DNA of 8,169 bases, taken from Pseudomonadota bacterium (lineage in GTDB: Bacteria; Pseudomonadota; Gammaproteobacteria; SZUA-229). This document shows positions 1 to 6,741 of the stretch, one piece after another (position 1 is the stretch's first letter; every line of letters begins with the position of its first letter). Made by a program: the position numbers and the translations under genes. The stretch spans positions 1 through 8,169 of the forward strand of contig JAUPMA010000151.1 of the NCBI GenBank assembly GCA_030836935.1, in the 5' to 3' direction. Below the pieces are notes generated by a model. That model was not told the DNA's origin and did no database searches. It worked only from the letters and a program-made list of their open reading frames with translations.

Positions 1-1
1 A

Positions 2-196
2 ATGAAGGAACTGGATTACGGCAAGGATTATCGTTATGCGCATGACGAGGAAGAGGGCTTTGCTGCCGGTGAAACCTATTTCCCCGATAACATGGGTGAA
101 CGCATTTATTACCAGCCGGTAAATCGCGGACTGGAAATAAAGATCGGTGAAAAAATGACGCGCTTGCGTGAGCTGAACCGGAAGAACAAGAAATGA
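2..196 (+). CDS. rarA: RarA (MgsA) replication-associated recombination protein A, C-terminal end only
   Basis: This is the last 64 codons of a gene that enters from the left; the first ATG in the window is internal, not the true start. The residues match the conserved C-terminus of the RarA/MgsA/WRNIP1 clamp-loader-like AAA+ ATPases: a KELDYGKDYRYAHDEE stretch, then AAGETYFPDNM, then YYQPVNRGLEIKIGEKM. RarA acts at stalled replication forks and interacts with SSB; full-length members are about 440-450 residues, so the ATPase core lies outside the window. The stop is TGA at 194-196. The next gene on this strand begins 81 bases later. The assignment rests on recognition of the conserved tail and is fairly secure despite the short piece. 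Confidence 0.88.
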   Translation: MKELDYGKDYRYAHDEEEGFAAGETYFPDNMGERIYYQPVNRGLEIKIGEKMTRLRELNRKNKK

Positions 197-277
197 TTAT
201 TAACACAATGGTTAAACTGAAGAACTTCAGCAATAAGAAAAAATTCAGCTGTTCGACATTAATATTGATATAAACTG

Positions 278-799
278 ATGATGACTGCTGTGCAATTACC
301 TGCCTATTTGCGTCAGGGGAATATCCAGGAAGATGAAATCCTGCTGACACTCGACACCTTGCAACAGGCGCTGTGCGATTGCGCCAGCAATGCGCTGCGC
401 AATGTGCGTATCTGCACGCCTGATCTTGAAGCGGATATTTATGATCACCAGCCCTTTGCAGATGCCTTGCTCGGCTTTGTGCGTGGCAACCGCAACGCGC
501 GTATCCAGATTCTGCTGCGGGACAGCAGCCGGGCGATAAAGCAGGGGCATCGCCTGATACGGCTGGCGCAGAATATTTCATCTTCCATGGAAATCCGCAA
601 AACACCTGCAGCAGAAAAATTTCTGGATGATTCTTTCCTGATTGCCGACATGAGCCGCTTTGTTTATCGCAGTCCTGGCCAGCATGCCGGCGTTTGCAAC
701 AAGAATTGCAAGCATCGCGCGCATAAACTGCTGGATATGTTTATTCCGGTGTGGGATATGGCTGAGCCGGATATCGATACAAGGCGGCTCAGTTTGTAA
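278..799 (+). CDS. Conserved PLD-like protein of unknown function (DUF7931-like)
   Basis: The 173-residue soluble protein has no signal peptide or membrane segment. It resembles a proteobacterial family with a phospholipase-D-like fold that I recall as DUF7931, sometimes found alone and sometimes next to or fused with acetyltransferases. Visible hallmarks are the RNVRICTPDLEADIYDHQPF segment (residues 41-60), a strand ARIQILLRDSS (74-84), the GHRLIRLAQ helix (90-98), and FLIADMSRFVYRS (120-132). A true HKD catalytic motif is not present, so I do not propose phosphodiesterase activity. Two adjacent ATGs (278 and 281) are candidate starts; neither has a Shine-Dalgarno sequence, and the first is used here. 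It converges with yaiI, 33 bases apart, with no clear terminator between them. The family assignment is from memory. Confidence 0.72.
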   Translation: MMTAVQLPAYLRQGNIQEDEILLTLDTLQQALCDCASNALRNVRICTPDLEADIYDHQPFADALLGFVRGNRNARIQILLRDSSRAIKQGHRLIRLAQNISSSMEIRKTPAAEKFLDDSFLIADMSRFVYRSPGQHAGVCNKNCKHRAHKLLDMFIPVWDMAEPDIDTRRLSL

Positions 800-832
800 C
801 CAGTTGGTGTAAGCGAAATATTCAGACGGGGA

Positions 833-1285
833 TTATTTTCCTGTGTAACGTGTCAGCAAGGTATCCAGATGATTGGAAAACGCCTGCTTGTCACTTTGAC
901 TGAGTGTCGGCGGGCCGCCGCTGTGAATGCCGCTGGCACGCAGGGTATCCATAAAATCCCGGATATTCAGTTTCTGCCGGATGCTGTCAGCCGAATACAG
1001 TTCGCCGCGCGGATTGAGTGCAAAACCGCCTTTGGCAATTACTCCAGCGGCCAGTGGAATATCGCTGGTAATCACCAGGTCATTTTTCTCAACACGTTTT
1101 ACAATTTCGTTGTCGGCCACATCAAAACCGGAAGCAACCTGCAATGACATGATGTTACGGGCTGGCGGCTTTTGCAATGTTTTATTGGCGACCAGCGTCA
1201 GTTCGATGCCGGTACGGATGGCTGCACGAAACAGCACTTCCTTGATCATGTTGGGGCAGGCATCCGCATCAACCCAGATTCGCAT
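833..1285 (-). CDS. yaiI: YaiI/YqxD family protein (UPF0178)
   Basis: The 150-residue protein matches the UPF0178 family across its whole length. Conserved blocks are WVDADACP at residues 4-11, FDVADNEIV at 54-62, the VITSDIPLA block at 71-79, NPRGELY at 91-97, and [17 protein letters not shown] at 122-138. These lie in a PIN/NYN-like nuclease fold with clustered acidic residues (D6, D8, D55, D58, D75), but the family's biochemical role is not established to my knowledge. The ATG at 1285 gives exactly the family N-terminus. The ribosome site is modest (GGAT with GTGAG nearer the ATG). Upstream lies a 352-base gene-free stretch, so it probably has its own promoter in 1286-1370. It is transcribed towards the PLD-like gene. 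Confidence 0.93.
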   Translation of the reverse strand: MRIWVDADACPNMIKEVLFRAAIRTGIELTLVANKTLQKPPARNIMSLQVASGFDVADNEIVKRVEKNDLVITSDIPLAAGVIAKGGFALNPRGELYSADSIRQKLNIRDFMDTLRASGIHSGGPPTLSQSDKQAFSNHLDTLLTRYTGK

Positions 1286-1637
1286 TACTCACATCCGAAC
1301 CGTTCTTTTGTTTAACTTCTGCAAGTTTATTGTGCATTCCTGAATTTCTTGTCTGTACTCAATGCCATTAAGTCAAGGAGCCTCTGAACATGTTATGTAC
1401 GGCAGCTTTGCGGCCAAAAATTGTTCAGAGACTCCTTAAAGATGTATTTGTTGCAGGTGCATGTTATGCCTGGCTCCTGACCTCTACCCTTCGGGTTAGC
1501 TTCGCAGTTCAAAATTGTTCCAGGAAATTTTGCCAGATGCACAAAATAATCCTGGAATGTGCAGTTCTCTCATGGTTTTTTGCGCGCCTGAAGGCGCACC
1601 TGCACTTTAACTTAATAGTATTGGGTCAGTGCTGTAT
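1286..1637. other. Gene-free stretch with nested inverted repeats
   Basis: No credible protein gene lies here. The only long open frame (1390-1797, plus) continues antisense through the exported-protein gene and has a Cys/Ser/Phe-rich composition typical of a shadow. The first 85 bases should hold the yaiI promoter. The rest contains a 16-bp inverted repeat (1375-1390 with 1422-1437), an 8-bp one (TTCCAGGA 1518-1525 with TCCTGGAA 1550-1557), a 9-bp one (TGCAGGTGC 1452-1460 with GCACCTGCA 1596-1604), and a GCGCC-TGAA-GGCGC hairpin near 1585-1597. The decamer AAAATTGTTC occurs twice (1417-1426 and 1511-1520). It could be the remnant of a small mobile element or a structured RNA; the sequence does not decide. 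Confidence 0.5.
1375..1437. repeat. 63-bp element with 16-bp terminal inverted repeats
   Basis: AAGGAGCCTCTGAACA at 1375-1390 is repeated inverted as TGTTCAGAGACTCCTT at 1422-1437 with one mismatch, enclosing 31 bases. The arms resemble terminal inverted repeats of small insertion sequences, and GCCTCTGAA-type ends are something I associate with some IS5-like elements. The enclosed DNA is far too short for a transposase, so this would be a MITE-like remnant or a joined pair of ends. It could also be a simple RNA hairpin. No flanking target duplication is obvious. Confidence 0.45.
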
Positions 1638-2687
1638 TTACAGTTGCAGTTCTTTCTCAAGATCATCCTGTTCCCGGTTGAATTTTTCCTGTCTGGATTT
1701 TTCATTCTTCTTGGTTTTTTCCTGTTCCTTTTCTGATTCCGCCTCGACAGCATGCCGAAGTTTTCCGGATTTTTCTTCGGCATCGGCTGTTTCATAGCAA
1801 GCCGCCGCCGCCTTGAGGTTGCCTTGCTTTTCCAGTCCTTCGCCAATTTTCATCGCCTTGTTCCTGATGGCGGAAATCATTTTTTCATTGTCTGCAACAT
1901 CGTAATAGCCAATGGCTGATTCCAGTATCCGGCAGTTATCCTGCCTGCCTAATTCATCTCCACGTAACCCGGCTTTCTTGATGATGTTGTCTTTGCCTGA
2001 CTTGTCTTCAACTGCTTCATGCAGTTTTATTGCCTGTTCAAGCAGATGGGAGTTGTAGATATTGGATTTGAAAAAATTATTTTCTTCAGTCAAATACTGG
2101 TTGCTTGCTGTGCTGGCAATTTGCCTGATGTTTTGCATGAGTGGGTTGCGTGCGTATTGCTTTCCAAAAGCATAGGCATCCCTGACAGCCTGTGTATTGG
2201 CCGGTTTTTTTTCTGCCTGTGCGAGATGGATACGGGCGGCTTCGTCATGAAGGCAGTAATGAATATTTGTCGCGATGGCCTGTTGTGTTTTTCCGGCACG
2301 TTCAGATTCCGCAGCCATCTTTTTGCCAATTTCCTGAATCAGGTTTTCAAATGATTTTATCTGGGCAGGGCGTACGCATATTTCAGCATTGGCCTGCCAC
2401 TTGCGGTATTCAACCTCGTGATTGACTGAAAGCGCCCGCTCCAGCTCCTTGTGCGCCTGTTGAGGATGGCCAGCCTTTACCATGTCCTGCAATTTTTTGA
2501 GAGTGGCGTCGCCCTTGTTGAAGTTGGCTTCGTTGCACTGGCGTGTTTCCATACCTTCACCATCACCCAGTTCAAATGCGCTCCGGTAAATAAAAGTGTA
2601 TGGGTCGCACTTGATTGCAGCCTGAAGCGGACTGGCCGCAATCACGGCGGCCAGTATTGAAAAAATCCGTCCATATGACTTATTCAT
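1638..2687 (-). CDS. Exported helical protein of unknown function with charged coiled-coil tail
   Basis: I do not recognise this 349-residue protein as a named family. Residues 1-23 form a Sec signal peptide (basic start, hydrophobic ILAAVIAAS core, LQA-A cleavage site), so it is probably periplasmic. The mature part is almost entirely helical and hydrophilic with six cysteines (27, 51, 104, 145, 252, 297), which could form disulfides. Residues 286-303 (LEKQGNLKAAAACYETAD) look like a TPR or Sel1-type helical hairpin. Residues 302-349 are dominated by Glu, Lys and Arg and predict a coiled coil. The ATG at 2687 has an AGGA ribosome site 8 bases upstream. It begins 14 bases after the stop of the DUF4412 gene, so the two are very likely cotranscribed. 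Confidence 0.8.
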   Translation of the reverse strand: MNKSYGRIFSILAAVIAASPLQAAIKCDPYTFIYRSAFELGDGEGMETRQCNEANFNKGDATLKKLQDMVKAGHPQQAHKELERALSVNHEVEYRKWQANAEICVRPAQIKSFENLIQEIGKKMAAESERAGKTQQAIATNIHYCLHDEAARIHLAQAEKKPANTQAVRDAYAFGKQYARNPLMQNIRQIASTASNQYLTEENNFFKSNIYNSHLLEQAIKLHEAVEDKSGKDNIIKKAGLRGDELGRQDNCRILESAIGYYDVADNEKMISAIRNKAMKIGEGLEKQGNLKAAAACYETADAEEKSGKLRHAVEAESEKEQEKTKKNEKSRQEKFNREQDDLEKELQL

Positions 2688-2701
2688 GATTATGTCCTTG
2701 C

Positions 2702-3415
2702 TTAACGAATCATTTTCAATGCATCGTTTAAGTTGAATCCGCCCTTGTTGCCCTTGGGTTGCTCGGCCTCATCCTCATCTGTATCAGCATCCTTCATCAT
2801 GTCCTGGAGGTTTTGCATATTGGGCATGCTCATTTTGCTGTAACCGGCCGGTATTTCAAACAGCGATGGATTCTGCTTGCCGATTTTCAGATTATTCAGT
2901 TCAATCTTGATACGGGTTTTGTCGCCTTTCTCCTTGGCCAGCATGTCCATTTTCATGACAATATTGTCATTGGTCATCCACCAGAAACCGCCCATTTTTG
3001 TGCCGTCATCCAGTTTGGTCATGACAATTTTACTTTTGTTGCACTTCACGCCATTTATGGTTTCAGTGCCCATATCCGTGGTTTCGATTTTGTAATTAGA
3101 AAGATTGTCCGGTTGCCCCTCGACCTGCTGGAATGACATTTCCATGTACATTTGCTCGGATGGCATAAGTGTCCAGCCAATTTTTTTGTCGCGGCGAATA
3201 ATCATGATCATGGTTTCGCCTTCCATTTTCATTTCACGGCGTTCTTTTGCGGGCGTGACATAAATCTTGCCGGTCATGGATGTCTCGGCTGTTTCCATGG
3301 TCTGGTCAGCAGAGTATTCAACTTTCGGATTGTATTTTGTTATATCAGCTGCGATAGCCGAGATTGAAAACAGGCCGGTTGCCAGAAGAAGTGAAATCTT
3401 GTTCAGTTTGATCAT
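2702..3415 (-). CDS. Exported DUF4412 / LolA-fold-like protein, methionine-rich
   Basis: The 237-residue protein has a clear signal peptide (residues 1-22 or 23, ending ISAIAA-D). The mature region fits DUF4412-type proteins with a LolA/outer-membrane-lipoprotein-sorting-like beta sheet. Its hallmarks are KIGWTLMPSEQMYMEMS (78-94), the GTETINGVKCNKSKI block (116-130), GFWWMTND (143-150) and NPSLFEIPAGYSKM (182-195). Some LolA-like proteins bind lipids or lipoproteins, but no substrate can be read here. About one residue in ten is Met (24 of 237), and there is a single cysteine (C125). The tail (about 196-237) is acidic, then Gly/Asn-rich, and looks disordered. A strong GGAGG at 3420-3424 supports the ATG at 3415. 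The gene lies between two other exported-protein genes on the same strand. Confidence 0.82.
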   Translation of the reverse strand: MIKLNKISLLLATGLFSISAIAADITKYNPKVEYSADQTMETAETSMTGKIYVTPAKERREMKMEGETMIMIIRRDKKIGWTLMPSEQMYMEMSFQQVEGQPDNLSNYKIETTDMGTETINGVKCNKSKIVMTKLDDGTKMGGFWWMTNDNIVMKMDMLAKEKGDKTRIKIELNNLKIGKQNPSLFEIPAGYSKMSMPNMQNLQDMMKDADTDEDEAEQPKGNKGGFNLNDALKMIR

Positions 3416-3419
3416 ATAA

Positions 3420-3424
3420 CCTCC
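3420..3424 (-). promoter_or_regulatory. Strong Shine-Dalgarno of the DUF4412 gene
   Basis: On the minus strand GGAGG lies 4 bases before the ATG at 3415. It is the best ribosome site in the five-gene run and fixes the start, which also gives a complete signal peptide. Confidence 0.7.
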
Positions 3425-3534
3425 GATGTGTGTGGTTTGCAGATTTGAGACTAAATGATGCTGTCTGTCAATGATGGGACCGGAAGTGCATGGCTTGAAA
3501 CGCCGCAGGGTAGGTAATAACTTCCTGCAGAGTA

Positions 3535-4011
3535 TTATTTTTGCGGTTTTCCGGCCTGTTCCTGATGGCGCTGTATTTCCGCCATGATCTGGCTGGCCTG
3601 TGTATGCTTGACCAGTAATGATTGCACATCGGTATCATCGAGCATGTCGTCGCATGCAACCGTTTGCAACATGCTGTCAATAATCAGATAAAACCTGTCC
3701 GTCAGGGATTTTATATTGGCATCTGCATGCTGATGCACTGCCCAGTCCCGCAACTCCCGAAGTTGTTTGCGTGTCCATGATGTTTCGGTTTTTATCAGAA
3801 TAATGTCTTGCGGTTGTTGCGCCAGCAATTTCCTGAGCTCAAACAAATGAGACTGAAGATTGTCCAGCATTGGAACGGGATTATTCGTGATGTCGTTGAT
3901 TGCAATATCAGGCTCCATTGTAGATTCAATGTCTGTTGCAGAGGCTATACCAGTAAAGGTAGTTATTGCCAGTAACAATGCAGGTACAAACAATTTGATG
4001 AATGTGTTCAC
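3535..4011 (-). CDS. Small exported protein of unknown function, GTG start
   Basis: The open frame extends further upstream (to 4344) but overlaps the acyltransferase gene antiphase and reads as shadow. The GTG at 4009-4011 has GGAG 7 bases upstream and gives a 158-residue protein with a textbook signal peptide (VNTFIKLFVPALLLAITTF..GIASA-T, cleavage after residue 25). The mature part of about 133 residues is hydrophilic and mostly helical, with a helix around TSWTRKQLRELRDWAVHQHADANIK (78-101) and one cysteine (C120) in an acidic patch, ACDDMLDDTD. No catalytic motif or known family is apparent. It starts 79 bases after the acyltransferase stop and ends 119 bases before the DUF4412 gene, all on the same strand, so it may share their transcript. 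It is probably periplasmic. Confidence 0.72.
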   Translation of the reverse strand: MNTFIKLFVPALLLAITTFTGIASATDIESTMEPDIAINDITNNPVPMLDNLQSHLFELRKLLAQQPQDIILIKTETSWTRKQLRELRDWAVHQHADANIKSLTDRFYLIIDSMLQTVACDDMLDDTDVQSLLVKHTQASQIMAEIQRHQEQAGKPQK

Positions 4012-4018
4012 GATAGTT

Positions 4019-4022
4019 CTCC
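4019..4022 (-). promoter_or_regulatory. Shine-Dalgarno selecting the GTG start at 4011
   Basis: CCGGAGAACTATC precedes the GTG on the minus strand, placing GGAG 7 bases from the start codon. This and the signal peptide that begins right there are the reasons for rejecting the longer reading frame. Confidence 0.6.
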
Positions 4023-4090
4023 GGTTAGAATCCGTATTTCCTCTGTGAATGTTAATCCTTTTGCCTGCTTCGGCGGATTTTCGGCAAAAA

Positions 4091-5371
4091 TCAGTCGGAT
4101 CCATTCCTGTATCCGGAAAGCCTTTCAGAAATTGTCTCGACCATGCCTTTTGCGATAACCATGGCGCCCTTGATGTGCATCTTCGTAACAATAAGTATGT
4201 AGGAAAGGTAATTATATATCCTGATGTTATATATCTTGCATGTATACAGTGGTTCGCGTTCTGATCCATAGCTTGTGGCATAACTGTCTTCGGCGCCAAG
4301 CATGAAATCAAAAACACGAATCTGTTTTGACAATACCATTTCAATAGCCTTGTTGATAGACAGAAAGCCGACGCTTACTCTCTTGATGTCTGTATCAAAG
4401 CTTCCTTGATACGCATAGGCGCATTTATCTGCCAGCAGGATATATTCCGCTGCTATGATCCGGTTATCCAGCTCACAGGTTATAAGTAATACCCGGTCCT
4501 TATCCAGCATGTAGTGCAATAATTCATTGTGATAGCTGGTAAATACATCACTTTCAAATGCGCTGATGTTCGATGTTTTCCTGAACCGCTTCAGGTGCAA
4601 TGCCCTGAGTGTGTGAATGAACGTGTCTATTTCATCATGCGTGGTTATTTCCCTGAAAACAACATTTCCGTATGAATCCAGCCTGTTTGTGTAGCAGGCA
4701 AGATTGCGCCGGAAAGACTTGTTGCGTGCTGAAATAAAGTCGCTGTATGTGGAATCAAGCCGGATATAGTGTCGGTAGCCGCAAGTAAAAATGTGCTTTC
4801 TTGCGCCTTGCTTTTTTAATGCGCCAAACAGGTATTTATTGATGACACTGTCATTTTTGTAGCGCACCAGCTCCAGTACATCCCAGGCTGTGTATGTGTG
4901 AAAAAGATAATCAGCGATTGCCTCGCATACGGCCTGTTCATAACCCGGCTTTGCGATGACATCGATATATTCGGTTGTAATTTCTTCGGCTTCGGCCTCT
5001 CCTGTGCCAAAAAAATGCAGTTTGCGTTTGCTTATCCTGGCACGGGTATCCTGTATCAGGGCCAGCGGAAATATTCCAACCAGTTCGTGTTTGTCATGGA
5101 CTGTAATAATGACGGAACCGGAATTCAATTTAAAAAAATATTTTTTCCACAGGCTCATCCATTTCCAGTGCAGGCAGACAGAAAGGGCACTGGATTCAGA
5201 CAGCAGTTTATTCCATTCGTGCTCGCCGCCGGGTATCAGGTCCGGATGGTTATGGTGTCTGGTAACCAGTCTGCTGGGTGCAGCTTCGGGATTACCGGAT
5301 GCGGAATTGCCAGCAACAGATGCCAGTACCATGGTGTGCTCGGCAAATAAAACAAATAAATCAGTTTCCAT
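4091..5371 (-). CDS. GNAT-superfamily acyltransferase, BioF2/CelD-like domain
   Basis: The 426-residue protein belongs to the BioF2-like (Acetyltransf_6, CelD/BcsL) branch of the GNAT superfamily, often linked to exopolysaccharide or envelope biosynthesis. Recognisable parts are an N-terminal half-domain with WKWMSLWKKYF (69-79) and a strand VGIFPLALIQ (98-107), a basic SARNKSFRRNLACYTNRLDSYG stretch (about 214-235), and the acceptor/acyl-binding core around IIAAEYILLADKCAYAYQG (305-323). The terminal signature is FDFMLGAEDSY (354-364), matching the family's FDFLxGdExYK pattern. The C-terminal tail (about 380-426) is basic. The ATG at 5371 is preferred; it overlaps the transporter's stop by 11 bases, implying coupling, with a weak AAGAG ribosome site. 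A TTG at 5410 would add 13 basic residues and is less likely. The acyl donor and acceptor are unknown. Confidence 0.83.
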   Translation of the reverse strand: METDLFVLFAEHTMVLASVAGNSASGNPEAAPSRLVTRHHNHPDLIPGGEHEWNKLLSESSALSVCLHWKWMSLWKKYFFKLNSGSVIITVHDKHELVGIFPLALIQDTRARISKRKLHFFGTGEAEAEEITTEYIDVIAKPGYEQAVCEAIADYLFHTYTAWDVLELVRYKNDSVINKYLFGALKKQGARKHIFTCGYRHYIRLDSTYSDFISARNKSFRRNLACYTNRLDSYGNVVFREITTHDEIDTFIHTLRALHLKRFRKTSNISAFESDVFTSYHNELLHYMLDKDRVLLITCELDNRIIAAEYILLADKCAYAYQGSFDTDIKRVSVGFLSINKAIEMVLSKQIRVFDFMLGAEDSYATSYGSEREPLYTCKIYNIRIYNYLSYILIVTKMHIKGAMVIAKGMVETISERLSGYRNGSD

Positions 5372-5987
5372 GCTTTTTCTCTTTATGCAGTTCCTCTCTC
5401 GCCGAAGCAATCACGCGCTGTGCAGATTGTGTCAGCAACCATACAAGACCAAGTGCAACTACCATATCAGGCCAGCCCGACTGAGTAAACCAGACCGCAC
5501 CAGCCGCAATAAAAACAGAAATGTTTGAGGCAATATCATTGCGTGAACATTCCCATACCGAATTCATGTTCACGTCTTCATGGCGATGCCGCCATAACAG
5601 AAACAGGCAAATGGAATTTGCAGTCAGGCCAAGCAGGCTGAAAGTGCCCATTACTTCAAATACAGGCACACCTGGCACAAATAATTTGTAAATGATCTGC
5701 GCCACCACTACACACGCCGCAATAAAAATCAGGCCGCCCTTGAACAATGCAACTTTCGCCTTGGTCGCAGCGCCTCGTGTTACGGCATACAGGCTGAGAC
5801 CATAGGTCAGGGCATCACCGAGGTTATCCAGGCTGTCGGCAAGCAGGGCAGTTGAGCTGGCATACAGGGCCGCTGCCGCAATCACCACAAACATCACTGC
5901 ATTGATGCCCAGCACGATTCTTAATGTTCCGCTCTGGCGTTCTCGCAAGCGATCAAGGGAGCAATTGTTGTTGCAGCATCCGCTCAT
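5361..5987 (-). CDS. Cation diffusion facilitator-type metal transporter, short form with Cys-rich N-terminus
   Basis: The 208-residue integral membrane protein fits the CDF (Co/Zn/Cd) membrane domain with about six helices: roughly 22-42, 48-68, 79-101, 110-132, 150-168 and 172-190. The TM2 metal site is LLADSLDNLGDAL, i.e. D54xxxD58 with D51. At TM5, where CDF proteins such as YiiP have HxxxD, this protein reads C147SRND151, a Cys in place of His. The first nine residues contain CC and C (C4, C5, C9), a possible soft-metal ligand. The C-terminal cytoplasmic dimerisation domain of ordinary CDFs (about 300 residues) is absent. I recall a family of such short transporters sharing these features, so this is probably a subfamily rather than a truncation. 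The start at 5987 has no good Shine-Dalgarno. It leads the five-gene run. Confidence 0.85.
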   Translation of the reverse strand: MSGCCNNNCSLDRLRERQSGTLRIVLGINAVMFVVIAAAALYASSTALLADSLDNLGDALTYGLSLYAVTRGAATKAKVALFKGGLIFIAACVVVAQIIYKLFVPGVPVFEVMGTFSLLGLTANSICLFLLWRHRHEDVNMNSVWECSRNDIASNISVFIAAGAVWFTQSGWPDMVVALGLVWLLTQSAQRVIASAREELHKEKKHGN

Positions 5988-6009
5988 GATGAATCTAATG
6001 ATTCCCTGT

Positions 6010-6040
6010 ATGAATAATTCCGGATTCCCGAAGCAGTCAA
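6010..6040 (-). promoter_or_regulatory. Candidate metal-responsive promoter of the transporter run
   Basis: On the minus strand TTGACT (6040-6035) matches the -35 consensus at 5 of 6 bases. It is followed by the dyad TTCGGGA-A-TCCGGAA (6032-6018; 7-1-7 with one mismatched pair) and then TATTCAT near 6016-6010 as a poor -10. A dyad between the -35 and -10 boxes with an elongated spacer (18-19 bases) is the layout of MerR-family promoters (MerR, ZntR, CueR), and the gene behind it is a metal transporter. No merR gene lies in the window, and the -10 matches only about half of its consensus. The leader would be short, about 16 bases. Confidence 0.35.
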
Positions 6041-6103
6041 GTCAGGCTGAATGGTTGTAAAGCATCGTTGCAGTGTTAAACATTACCGCATAACACATGC
6101 TGT

Positions 6104-6334
6104 CTACTGCATTGCCGGAATTCCGGATCTGTGGTCGTATATTTCAATATTGTATTTACGGCGCAATTCTGTCAGGCACGAAGCGCACAGGCAATCATCA
6201 TAGAGTGAATTGATGTATTCATAATGAAAATCAGTCAGTTCCACATTGTGGCACTGGCAAAGAGCAATTGATCCGCACTTGCATTCAAAAGTATCCATGC
6301 ATCGCTGGCATTGTTTTTGTTCATGAGCCGCCAT
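6104..6334 (-). CDS. Cysteine-rich CWC family protein
   Basis: The 76-residue protein has nine cysteines arranged C9xxC12-x5-C18xC20-x5-C26xC28-x19-C48xC50xxC53, matching the cysteine-rich CWC family (CxxCxxxFECxxGxxxxCxC then CLCxxCL). The pattern strongly suggests binding of one or two zinc ions or another metal. The family has no experimentally known function that I can name. The N-terminus is cytosolic, with no signal peptide. The ATG at 6334 is preceded on the minus strand by a strong GGGGGAA. It follows YjdM by 48 bases on the same strand and lies 116 bases before the metal transporter, so it may be cotranscribed with yjdM. The tail after residue 60 is variable. Confidence 0.85.
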   Translation of the reverse strand: MAAHEQKQCQRCMDTFECKCGSIALCQCHNVELTDFHYEYINSLYDDCLCASCLTELRRKYNIEIYDHRSGIPAMQ

Positions 6335-6382
6335 GTTCCATTTCCCCCTGTTTTCATAATTGAAACTTTTACTTACCCTGCA

Positions 6383-6724
6383 TTATATTTTTTTTACAAA
6401 CTCCGACTTGAGCTTCATGGCACCGATGCCATCAATTTTGCAATCGATGTCGTGATCGCCATCCACCAGACGAATATTTTTTACTTTGGTGCCGACTTTT
6501 ACCACCAGCGATGAGCCTTTCACTTTCAGATCCTTGATCACGGTGATGGAGTCGCCATCCTGCAATACATTGCCGTGAGCATCTTTAATCACGCGCGCAG
6601 TGTCGGCAGATTCAACTGCCGCATCTTTTGGCCATTCGTGCGCACATTCCGGGCAGACATACATGGCGCCGTCTTCGTAAGTGTATTCGGAACTGCATTG
6701 GGGGCAGGGTGGAAATGTGCTCAT
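6383..6724 (-). CDS. yjdM: YjdM (PhnA) zinc-ribbon family protein
   Basis: The 113-residue protein matches E. coli YjdM, historically called PhnA, over its whole length. An N-terminal zinc ribbon has CPQC (7-10) and CPEC (24-27), then HEWP. The C-terminal SH3-like beta domain reads [19 protein letters not shown] (45-63), [35 protein letters not shown], with a final [11 protein letters not shown]. Despite the old name it is not a proven phosphonate enzyme. The ATG at 6724 gives the family N-terminus and has AGAAGAG 5 bases upstream. An in-frame ATG at 6778 lies inside the palindromic repeat and would add 18 non-family residues. That repeat occupies nearly all of the upstream spacer, so its promoter is either in the repeat or shared with the DUF4160/DUF2442 pair. 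Confidence 0.92.
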   Translation of the reverse strand: MSTFPPCPQCSSEYTYEDGAMYVCPECAHEWPKDAAVESADTARVIKDAHGNVLQDGDSITVIKDLKVKGSSLVVKVGTKVKNIRLVDGDHDIDCKIDGIGAMKLKSEFVKKI

Positions 6725-6729
6725 GTATT

Positions 6730-6736
6730 CTCTTCT
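6730..6736 (-). promoter_or_regulatory. Shine-Dalgarno of yjdM
   Basis: AGAAGAG on the minus strand sits 5 bases from the ATG at 6724 and decides for that start over the in-frame ATG at 6778 that lies within the repeat. Confidence 0.6.
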
Positions 6737-6741
6737 GTGTT

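Noticed and set aside
217..230. CTGAAGAACTTCAG hairpin behind rarA as a terminator
   Set aside because: Stem is short and AT-rich and is followed by CAATAAG and an A-run, with no T-tract.
1579..1602. GCGCC-TGAA-GGCGC hairpin with a T-run as a terminator
   Set aside because: The T-run precedes the hairpin on the plus strand and becomes an A-run after it on the minus strand, so it fits an intrinsic terminator in neither direction.
1390..1797. 135-residue plus-strand open frame
   Set aside because: Half of it is antisense to the exported-protein gene, composition is Cys/Ser/Phe-rich, no ribosome site, and it begins inside the inverted-repeat element.
4012..4344. Upstream extension of the 158-residue exported-protein frame
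   Set aside because: It overlaps the acyltransferase gene in another frame, lacks domain character, and would bury the signal peptide; GTG 4011 with GGAG is better.
5134..5147. AAAAAATATTTTTT palindrome
   Set aside because: Low-complexity AT stretch inside the acyltransferase coding sequence (KKYFFK), explained by codons.
5372..5410. TTG start at 5410 for the acyltransferase
   Set aside because: It adds a basic 13-residue tail with no good ribosome site; ATG 5371 fits the stop-start overlap with the transporter.
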